From Cupriavidus pauculus (lineage in GTDB: Bacteria; Pseudomonadota; Gammaproteobacteria; Burkholderiales; Burkholderiaceae), in the NCBI RefSeq assembly GCF_003854935.1, contig NZ_CP033969.1:620001-684000 (forward strand): 64,000 nucleotides of DNA. The letters run 5' to 3'. The translations under genes were made by a program, and so were the position numbers. The notes under the pieces are model-generated. The model did no database searches. It worked only from the letters and a program-made list of their open reading frames with translations, and was not told the DNA's origin. This document shows, piece after piece, positions 57,772-64,000 of the stretch. How positions within the stretch are numbered: position 1 is the first letter of the stretch; each line of letters starts with the position of its first letter.

Positions 57772-58848
57772 TTACCCCGCGTAGCCTTCCGCGCGGATAT
57801 CCAGACGGGCCAGCAGTACGCGGTCGCGCTCTGCCTGGGGATTGCCGGTCGTCAGCAGCTTCTCGCCATAGAAAATGGTATTGGCGCCGGCCATGAAGCA
57901 CAGCGCCTGCAACGCTTCGTCCATGGCCTCGCGGCCGGCGGACAGGCGCACCATCGCGCGCGGCATCGTGATGCGTGCCACGGCAATGGTGCGGACGAAT
58001 TCGAACGGGTCCAGCGCCTCGGTGCCGGCCAGCGGCGTGCCTTCCACCTGCACCAGGTTGTTGATGGGCACCGACTCCGGGTACGGGTCCATGTTGGCAA
58101 GCTGGGCAATCAGCCCGGCGCGCGCCGCGCGCGACTCGCCCATGCCGACGATGCCGCCGCAGCACACGTTGATGCCCGCCTCGCGCACGTGGCCGATGGT
58201 GTCCAGCCGGTCCTGGTACGTGCGCGTGGTGATGATCTTGCCGTAGAACTCGGGCGACGTATCGAGGTTGTGGTTGTAGTAGTCCAGCCCGGCGTCCTTG
58301 AGCCGCTGCGCCTGTTCGGCCTTGAGCATGCCCAGCGTGACGCAGGTCTCCAACCCCATCGCCTTCACCTCGCGCACCATGTCGATCACGGGCTCCAGGT
58401 GGCGGTCCTTCGGGCTGCGCCAGGCGGCGCCCATGCAGAAGCGCGTGGCGCCGTTGGCCTTGGCGGCGCGGGCTGCGTCGAGCACGGCGTCCAGCTCCAT
58501 CAGCTTCTCGGCCTTCACGCCGGCCTCGTGGTGCGCGCTCTGCGGGCAGTAGCCGCAGTCTTCCTCGCAGCCGCCGGTCTTGATCGACAGCAGCGTGGAA
58601 AGCTGCACCGTGTTCGGGTCGAAGTGCTCGCGGTGCACCTGCTGCGCGCGGAACAGCAAGTCGTTGAACGGCAGGGCAAACAGCGCGGCCACGTCGTCCA
58701 CGCGCCAGGCGTCGTCCGCCTTCGGGGCGGCGGCGGCGAGGTTGCGGGCCGACTGGCGCAGGGCGTCGGCGGAGATGGTGGCAACGGCCTGGCTGTCGTT
58801 GGTCCGGGTGTTCTGGGTGTTCTGGATGTTCTGTGCGGTCTGGGTCAT
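57772..58848 (-). CDS. bioB: Biotin synthase
   Basis: Radical-SAM enzyme that inserts sulfur into dethiobiotin. The 358-aa protein has the CX3CX2C cluster motif CEEDCGYC (about residues 79-86), the second-cluster ligands in RFCMGAAWR and [10 protein letters not shown], and [12 protein letters not shown]. The N-terminal ~35 residues are an Asn/Thr-rich tail (starting MTQTAQNIQ) not usual for BioB, so a later start is possible. Last of the bioA-bioF-bioD-bioB run, 33 bp after bioD. Confidence 0.97.
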   Translation of the reverse strand: MTQTAQNIQNTQNTRTNDSQAVATISADALRQSARNLAAAAPKADDAWRVDDVAALFALPFNDLLFRAQQVHREHFDPNTVQLSTLLSIKTGGCEEDCGYCPQSAHHEAGVKAEKLMELDAVLDAARAAKANGATRFCMGAAWRSPKDRHLEPVIDMVREVKAMGLETCVTLGMLKAEQAQRLKDAGLDYYNHNLDTSPEFYGKIITTRTYQDRLDTIGHVREAGINVCCGGIVGMGESRAARAGLIAQLANMDPYPESVPINNLVQVEGTPLAGTEALDPFEFVRTIAVARITMPRAMVRLSAGREAMDEALQALCFMAGANTIFYGEKLLTTGNPQAERDRVLLARLDIRAEGYAG

Positions 58849-58881
58849 TTTGTCTGGCGAATTCGGTTTGTCGGGCGCGGG

Positions 58882-59640
58882 TCAGGCGTGACGCGGCGCG
58901 CCGGTTTCGGCGGAGGGACCGGGCAGCGGGCTGGCAAACAGCGGCGCGAGGTCCAGGTGCTGGGCGGCGGCGGCCGGGGCCACCTGCCAGGGCAGCTCGC
59001 CCAGCAGCGGCGCGTCCAGCGCGTCCTGCAGCGTGACGATGTTCTCGGTGGGCAGCAGCATGTCCGGGTCAATGCGGTTGGCAATCCAGCCGGCCAGCTT
59101 CAGCCCGCGCGCGCGTACCGCCTCGGCGGTCAGCATCGCGTGGCTCAGGCAGCCCAGCCGCACGCCCACCACCATGATCACGGGCAGGTCCAGCATCACG
59201 GCCAGGTCGGCGGTGGTCCACCGCACGGCGCCCACGTCCAGCGGCACCACAAAGCCGCCCACGCCCTCCACCACCACGGCGTCGGCCTTGCGGCGCAGCA
59301 CCTCTAAGGCGTCGCGGATCGGGCCGCGCGTGATGCGTTCGCCCTCCAGCGCGGCGGCCAGGTGCGGCGACGCCGGCGTGCGGAAGAAGAACGGGCACAT
59401 CTCTTCCTGCGGCACGATCACGGAGCCCGCCGCGCGCAACTGGTCGACATCGTCGTTCTGCCAGCGGTCGTCCAGCCATTCGCCGCCGGCCGCCACGGGC
59501 TTCATGCCCACGGTGCTGTAGCCGGCGCCGTGCAGCGCGTGCAGCAGCGTGGCCGTGGCGTGCGTCTTGCCCACGCCGGTGTCGGTGCCCGTGACAAAGC
59601 AGGCAAAGCGCGCGGGACGGTGGGTTCGGATGGCGGTCAT
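58882..59640 (-). CDS. bioD: Dethiobiotin synthetase
   Basis: ATP-dependent ring closure of diaminopelargonate with CO2. The 252-aa protein has the P-loop [17 protein letters not shown] (about residues 16-32), the substrate loop GMKPVAAGG and [13 protein letters not shown]. The start overlaps the bioF stop (ATGA, 59637-59640). Confidence 0.96.
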   Translation of the reverse strand: MTAIRTHRPARFACFVTGTDTGVGKTHATATLLHALHGAGYSTVGMKPVAAGGEWLDDRWQNDDVDQLRAAGSVIVPQEEMCPFFFRTPASPHLAAALEGERITRGPIRDALEVLRRKADAVVVEGVGGFVVPLDVGAVRWTTADLAVMLDLPVIMVVGVRLGCLSHAMLTAEAVRARGLKLAGWIANRIDPDMLLPTENIVTLQDALDAPLLGELPWQVAPAAAAQHLDLAPLFASPLPGPSAETGAPRHA

Positions 59641-60857
59641 GCGGCCTCCCGTAGCACCTGCGGCGTGGCGCGGGCGATGGCGTCGAGCAGGCGCGCCACG
59701 TCGGCCGCCGTATGCGACGCCGACAGCGTGATGCGCAGCCGCGCCGTGCCGGCCGGCACCGTGGGCGGCCGGATCGCGCCCACGCGGATGCCTTCGGCCT
59801 CCAGCGCGGCGGACAGCGCCAGCGACGCGGCGTTGTCGCCCACGATCAGCGGCTGGATCGCCGTGTCGCTCGCGCCCAGCGTCCACCCTGCCTGCGCGGC
59901 CAGCCCCGCCAGCCCGGTGCGCAACTGCGCGATCAGGTCGGCCAGATGGGCGCGGCGGCTGCGGCCTTCCTCGCCGCCGATGATCTCCAGGCTCGTCAGC
60001 AGCGCGTGCGCCACGGCCGGCGGCGCGGCAGTCGTGTAGATATACGGGCGCGCCGTGTTGACCAGGTGCTCGACGATGCTCTCGTGCGCGGCCACGAACG
60101 CGCCGGCCACGCCGGCCGCCTTGCCCAGCGTGCCGATGTAGATCAGCCGCTCGGCGCGCAGCCCCAGGTGTTCCAGCACGCCCCGGCCGTGCGCGCCGAG
60201 CGCGCCAAAGCCGTGCGCGTCGTCGACCACGATCCACGCGTCGTGGCGCTCGGCCAGCGCCAGCAGCGCGGCCAGCGGCGCGATGTCGCCGTCCATGCTG
60301 AACACGCTGTCGGTGACAATCAGCTTCAGCGTGCCCTGGCTGGCCTGCAGCAGCGCGTCCAGCGCCTGCACGTCGCCGTGCGGATAGCGTTGCACGTCGG
60401 CCCGGGCCAGCCGCGCGCCGTCGATCAGCGACGCATGGTTCAGCGCCTCGCAGAACAGCGTCGCCCCGGCCGTGCCCAGCGCGGTCAGCACCGCCAGGTT
60501 GGCCATGTAGCCGGTGCAGAAGTACAGCGCCTGCGCCTGCGGGATGTGCGGCGCCAGCCAGCGCGCCAGTTCTTGTTCCAGCTGCGCGTGCGCCAGCGAA
60601 TGGCCGCTGACCAGGTGCGACGCGCCGCTGCCGGCGCCGTAGCGGTGCGCGCCCTCGGCCAGCGCGTGGGCGATCGACGCATGGTCGGCCAGCCCCAGGT
60701 AGTCGTTGCTGCAGAACGTCAGCAGCGGCGTGGGCGTGGCGTCGACGGCGCCCACCGACTGGTGCGGCGCGCAAGCCGTGTGGGCGATGCGGCGGCGGCG
60801 CGTCAGCGACTGCGCCTCGCGCTCGGCGGCGGCGCGCTTCAGGTGGTCAAGCAGCAT
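59637..60857 (-). CDS. bioF: 8-amino-7-oxononanoate synthase
   Basis: PLP enzyme joining pimeloyl thioester and alanine. The 406-aa protein has [48 protein letters not shown] and the PLP lysine in [13 protein letters not shown] (about residue 249). The start overlaps the bioA stop by 11 bp and its stop overlaps bioD, giving a tightly packed operon. Confidence 0.96.
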   Translation of the reverse strand: MLLDHLKRAAAEREAQSLTRRRRIAHTACAPHQSVGAVDATPTPLLTFCSNDYLGLADHASIAHALAEGAHRYGAGSGASHLVSGHSLAHAQLEQELARWLAPHIPQAQALYFCTGYMANLAVLTALGTAGATLFCEALNHASLIDGARLARADVQRYPHGDVQALDALLQASQGTLKLIVTDSVFSMDGDIAPLAALLALAERHDAWIVVDDAHGFGALGAHGRGVLEHLGLRAERLIYIGTLGKAAGVAGAFVAAHESIVEHLVNTARPYIYTTAAPPAVAHALLTSLEIIGGEEGRSRRAHLADLIAQLRTGLAGLAAQAGWTLGASDTAIQPLIVGDNAASLALSAALEAEGIRVGAIRPPTVPAGTARLRITLSASHTAADVARLLDAIARATPQVLREAA

Positions 60858-62253
60858 GGCGAACCTCCTGCGCGGCGCCGATCACCGCGTGCAGCGTGGC
60901 ACGCAACTGGTCGCCCAGCCACGCCGCCAGCGCGGCATCGAACACGTACGGCGGCATCACGTACAGCGTGTGGCCAATCGGCCGGACCAGCACGCCGTGC
61001 GCGCGCGCGGCCAGGTGGAAGCGCGCGGCAAAGTCGGGGCCGGCGGCGGCCGGGTCGATGTCGGCCGCCCAGATCAGGCCGCGCTGGCGCACGTTCGTCA
61101 CGCGCGGGTCGGCGGCGATGCCGGCCATGGCGGCGGCCAGCCACTGCGCGCGCTCGCGGTTGCGGGCCAGCACGTCGTCCTGCGCGAACAGGTCCAGCGT
61201 GGCCAGCGCCGCGCGGCACGCCAGCGGGTTGCCGGTGTACGAGTGCGAATGGAGGAAGCTGCGCGCGATATCGTCGGCCACGAACGCGCGCTGCACCTCG
61301 GGCCGCGACAGCACCAGCGACAGCGGCAGGTAGCCGCCCGTGATGCCCTTGGACAGGCACAGGAAATCGGGCCAGCCATGCGCCGGCACCGGGTCGCCGC
61401 CGCGCGCCTGTTCCCAGGCGAAGAACGTGCCGGTGCGGCCGCAGCCCACCGCGATCTCGTCGGCGATCAGGTGCACGCGGTAGCGGTCGCACAGCGCGCG
61501 GGCGCCGTCCAGGTACGACGGGTCGTACATCGCCATGCCGGCCGCGCCCTGCACCAGCGGCTCGACGATCAGCGCGGCGATCTGGCCGGCGCGCTCGCGC
61601 AGCAGCGCTTCGAGCGCGGCCAGCGCGCGGGCGGCCACGTCGGCCGGCGTCTCGGCACCCACGGCCTGGCGCGCATCGGGCGACATCACCACGTGGGCGC
61701 GGCGCGTGAGCGGGTCGTAGGCGTCGCGGAAGATCTCCACGTCGGTCACGGCCAGCGCGCCCACCGTCTCGCCGTGGTAGCCGTGGCGCAGGCAGACGAA
61801 CTCGCGCTTGGCCGACAGGCCCGTGTTGCGCCAGTAGTGAAAGCTCATCTTCAGCGCGATCTCGACGGCCGAGGCGCCGTCGGACGCGTAGAACGCATGG
61901 CCCAGCGCGCCGCCGGTCAGCGCCGACAGGCGCTCGGCCAGTTCCACGGCCGGCGCGTGCGTGCAGCCGGCCAGCATCACGTGTTCCAGCGTCTGCAACT
62001 GCCGGGTCAGCGCCGCGTTGATGGCCGGGTTGGCGTGGCCGAACAGGTTGACCCACCACGAGCTGATGGCGTCGAAATAGCGGCGGCCGTCGGTATCGAC
62101 CAGCCACGGGCCGTCACCGCTGGCAATGGCCAGCGGCGGCTCGTTGGCCGATGCGTCGGGACGCAGCCGCGTGCAGGGATGCCAGACGGCGCGCTGGCTG
62201 CGCGCCGCGAGCGTGGCATCGCCCGTCGCGGATTGGGGGACAGGATGTGTCAT
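60847..62253 (-). CDS. bioA: Adenosylmethionine-8-amino-7-oxononanoate aminotransferase
   Basis: PLP aminotransferase using SAM as amino donor to make diaminopelargonate. The 468-aa protein has [11 protein letters not shown] near the N-terminus, [56 protein letters not shown] and the PLP lysine in [11 protein letters not shown]. The ATG at 62253 has a perfect AAGGAGG upstream; an in-frame ATG ~28 codons earlier with a weaker site is the alternative. First gene of the bio operon. Confidence 0.96.
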   Translation of the reverse strand: MTHPVPQSATGDATLAARSQRAVWHPCTRLRPDASANEPPLAIASGDGPWLVDTDGRRYFDAISSWWVNLFGHANPAINAALTRQLQTLEHVMLAGCTHAPAVELAERLSALTGGALGHAFYASDGASAVEIALKMSFHYWRNTGLSAKREFVCLRHGYHGETVGALAVTDVEIFRDAYDPLTRRAHVVMSPDARQAVGAETPADVAARALAALEALLRERAGQIAALIVEPLVQGAAGMAMYDPSYLDGARALCDRYRVHLIADEIAVGCGRTGTFFAWEQARGGDPVPAHGWPDFLCLSKGITGGYLPLSLVLSRPEVQRAFVADDIARSFLHSHSYTGNPLACRAALATLDLFAQDDVLARNRERAQWLAAAMAGIAADPRVTNVRQRGLIWAADIDPAAAGPDFAARFHLAARAHGVLVRPIGHTLYVMPPYVFDAALAAWLGDQLRATLHAVIGAAQEVRHAA

Positions 62254-62579
62254 GGGACCCTCCTTGGATAAGCCATGACCCGCCACGCCGGGCACGGCAG
62301 CGGCTGCCGGGGCGGTGCGGGATCGGGGGAGGCTCATGGTAGGAAGGTCCTTGGACGGTTGGCAAATCGCGTGGCGCTGGCCGTTTGGCGTCGCGTTAGG
62401 CGAGGTTGGGCGATGTTCGGGGCGCTGGTGGCGAGTGTGGCACCTGGGTGGACGGCTTTTGCGTGTAACGTCGGCCAAGATTTCGTGATGACCGGGGCGC
62501 TGGCCCTCTCCCCCAGCCACATCGGCATGACTGCCGCCGCGGGCTGACCTGGGAGCGGGCTGGCATCGCCATCACCGGC
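62254..62579. other. Region between liuC and bioA
   Basis: 326 bp with no convincing gene. It should contain the bioA promoter, but I find neither a BirA-type nor a BioR-type operator. A half copy of the dispersed repeat tail (CCCTCTCCCCCAGCCAC) lies at 62504-62520. Confidence 0.6.
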
Positions 62580-63365
62580 CTACACCTTCCACGCCGGTGC
62601 GCGCTTTTCCAGGAACGACCGCACGCCGTCGCGGCCTTCATCCGAGGCGCGGATGGCGGCGATGCGGTTGGCGGTGTCGGCCAGCAGGTCGCTGTCGATG
62701 GGGCGGCCAGACACTTCCTGCACCAGGCGCTTGCTCTCGCGCACGGCGTTGGGGCTGTTGGCGGCCAGCGTGGCGGCGATCTCGGCCACTTTCTCGTCCA
62801 GGTCCTGCGGCGGCACCACGGCGTGGACAAAGCCCAGGCGCAGCGCCTCGGCGGCGTCGAACCGTTCGGCCGTGATGAAGTAGCGGCGCGCGGCCTGCTC
62901 GCCCATCGCGCGGATCACGTACGGGCTGATGGTGGCCGGCAGCAGGCCCAGCCGGGCCTCGGACAGGCAGAAGTTGGCCGTTGCCGACGCCACGGCGATG
63001 TCGCACGCGGCCACCAGGCCCATGCCGCCGGCGTAGGTATCGCCCTGCACGCGCGCGATCACGGGCTTGGGGCAGATCCAGACCGTGTGCAGCATCTGGG
63101 CCAGCGTCAGGGCGTCGGCGCGATTCTCGTCGTCCGAGTAGCCGGCCATCTTCTTCATCCAGTTCAGGTCCGCGCCGGCGCAGAACGCCGGGCCGTTGCC
63201 GGCCAGCACGATGGCGCGCACCTCGGGCGTGTCGCCCAGCGCGCGGAAGGCGCCGGTCAGTTCGGCAATCACGGTCTCGTTGAACGCGTTGCGCACGTCG
63301 GGCCGGTTCAGCGTGACCGTGGCAACGTGGCGCTCGGCCGTCACGGTCAGGGTGGTGAATTGCAT
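62580..63365 (-). CDS. liuC: Enoyl-CoA hydratase, probably methylglutaconyl-CoA hydratase
   Basis: A 261-aa crotonase-fold protein. It has VATVTLNRPDVRNAFNE, the oxyanion-hole segment GPAFCAGADLNWMKKMAGYS (about residues 59-78), typical of LiuC, then GDTYAGGMGLVAACDIAVA and the catalytic SEARLGLLPATISPYV with glutamate. It hydrates 3-methylglutaconyl-CoA to HMG-CoA in leucine breakdown, the substrate of mvaB encoded 8 kb downstream. The liu gene order here is interrupted by the bio genes. Confidence 0.92.
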   Translation of the reverse strand: MQFTTLTVTAERHVATVTLNRPDVRNAFNETVIAELTGAFRALGDTPEVRAIVLAGNGPAFCAGADLNWMKKMAGYSDDENRADALTLAQMLHTVWICPKPVIARVQGDTYAGGMGLVAACDIAVASATANFCLSEARLGLLPATISPYVIRAMGEQAARRYFITAERFDAAEALRLGFVHAVVPPQDLDEKVAEIAATLAANSPNAVRESKRLVQEVSGRPIDSDLLADTANRIAAIRASDEGRDGVRSFLEKRAPAWKV

Positions 63366-63393
63366 GGTTCTGTCTCCGGTAGATCGGTCGTGA

Positions 63394-64000
63394 TCAGGAT
63401 GCCTGGCCGGCGGGCCGGCCCCGGACCGGCAGCGCCCGCTCGGGCAGTTCGTCGAACGGCAGCCCCAGGTGGCGGAAGAACGCTTCTACCTCGGGCAGCC
63501 ACAGCGCCACGCCGGCGCGGTTGCTGAACAGCCGGTGCGAGTCGCCCTCGAACTCGCCCACGTCGACAAAGCGCGCATCGGCGGCCGGGCCGCGCGCGTT
63601 GGCCTTGTAGCTGTTGAACATGCGCTCCGGCAGCGGCCACGGCCAGTAGCTGTCGTTGGCGCCGTAGATCCACAGCGACGGGTAGCGCGCGCCGCGCCCG
63701 TAGTCGCCGAACGCGTCGATCAGGTTGTTCTCCCAGCCCACGCAGTTGTCGTTGCGCAGGCCGCCCGCGAAATTGACCACGCCCAGCACGCCGGGGTAGC
63801 CAATGGCCGACAGCGCCATGGTCGACAGCCCGCCGTGCGACTGGCCCAGCACCACGATGCGCGCCGGATCGACGTAGGGCTGCTGCGCCAGGTAGTCCAG
63901 CGCCGCCACCACGTCCTCGGCCTGCATCATGCCGTTGCCGCGCACGTCGCAGCTGCCGCCCACGTACTGGCCGCCCGATTTCGAGAAGCCCTGGCGCATG
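63394..64000 (-). CDS. Alpha/beta-hydrolase (dienelactone hydrolase-like), partial
   Basis: The C-terminal ~200 residues of a serine hydrolase; the 5' part lies beyond the right edge, and the Met at 63999 is probably internal. The nucleophile elbow is VVLGQSHGGLSTMA, the catalytic aspartate is likely in YGANDSYWPWPL, and the histidine in FEGDSHRLFSN. A CDV..AEDVVAALDYL segment precedes the elbow as in prolyl-oligopeptidase/dienelactone hydrolase relatives. It lies 28 bp upstream of liuC on the same strand. Substrate unknown. Confidence 0.85.
   Translation of the reverse strand, partial: MRQGFSKSGGQYVGGSCDVRGNGMMQAEDVVAALDYLAQQPYVDPARIVVLGQSHGGLSTMALSAIGYPGVLGVVNFAGGLRNDNCVGWENNLIDAFGDYGRGARYPSLWIYGANDSYWPWPLPERMFNSYKANARGPAADARFVDVGEFEGDSHRLFSNRAGVALWLPEVEAFFRHLGLPFDELPERALPVRGRPAGQAS

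Noticed and set aside
62254-62579. A biotin-regulatory operator before bioA
   Set aside because: I looked for TTGTAAACC-type BirA and TTATA-type BioR dyads and found none.

Overview
The window is high-GC, gene-dense chromosome from a betaproteobacterium of the family Burkholderiaceae, most likely Cupriavidus or a close relative such as Ralstonia. This rests on gene content and order (thiCOSGE, metXW, slmA-HAD-argB, RegB/RegA, bioAFDB beside the leucine-degradation genes, a type-2 ArgC, a Bug-family receptor) and on protein similarity from memory; no database search was run. Nearly all of it is housekeeping or metabolic sequence. I see no prophage, insertion sequence, CRISPR array, rRNA or tRNA gene.

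Layout. 1-1.9 kb: ahcY and a downstream membrane gene behind an S-adenosylhomocysteine riboswitch, divergent from thiD. 4-9.7 kb: the leftward thiamine operon thiC-thiO-thiS-thiG-thiE behind a TPP riboswitch. 9.9-17.1 kb: an AidB-like flavoprotein, a chemoreceptor, a tandem repeat block, and a divergent alcohol oxidase/aldehyde dehydrogenase pair. 17.1-21.4 kb: a Kdo hydroxylase, metK, and two lipid A acyltransferases, then dapF and ppk2. 23-36.8 kb: patatin, pyrE, exonuclease III, argC, an M48 protease, ampG, a thioesterase, metW-metX, slmA, a HAD nucleotidase, argB, a CWC protein and a LysR regulator.

36.8-40.7 kb is a copper/redox group: a PCu(A)C copper chaperone divergent from a RegB/RegA redox two-component pair, then a YcnI-like protein. 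hslVU and an orphan Bug receptor follow. 44.2-51.1 kb looks like a zinc-homeostasis region: a Fur/Zur-type repressor, a His-rich CobW GTPase with CXCC, a cysteine-poor DksA, a second CobW-type GTPase lacking CXCC, a small membrane protein and a ZnuD-like TonB receptor. A shared 17-bp motif lies upstream of the repressor and of the second GTPase operon. 51.2-64 kb is a long leftward run: leucine catabolism (liuC, mccA, mvaB) with the whole bioA-bioF-bioD-bioB set between liuC and mccA, then ghrA, ybaK, DUF1289, metallo-beta-lactamase and GNAT genes.

The most interesting reading is that three steps of the methionine/SAM cycle appear to be under RNA control: an SAH riboswitch before ahcY, and two leaders (metK and metX) that look like SAM-II pseudoknot riboswitches, each starting at the predicted transcription start. 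The second is the zinc module with a GTPase that has cleanly lost the family's metal-binding segment. A 41-nt palindromic repeat occurs eight times, mostly between genes that end facing each other.
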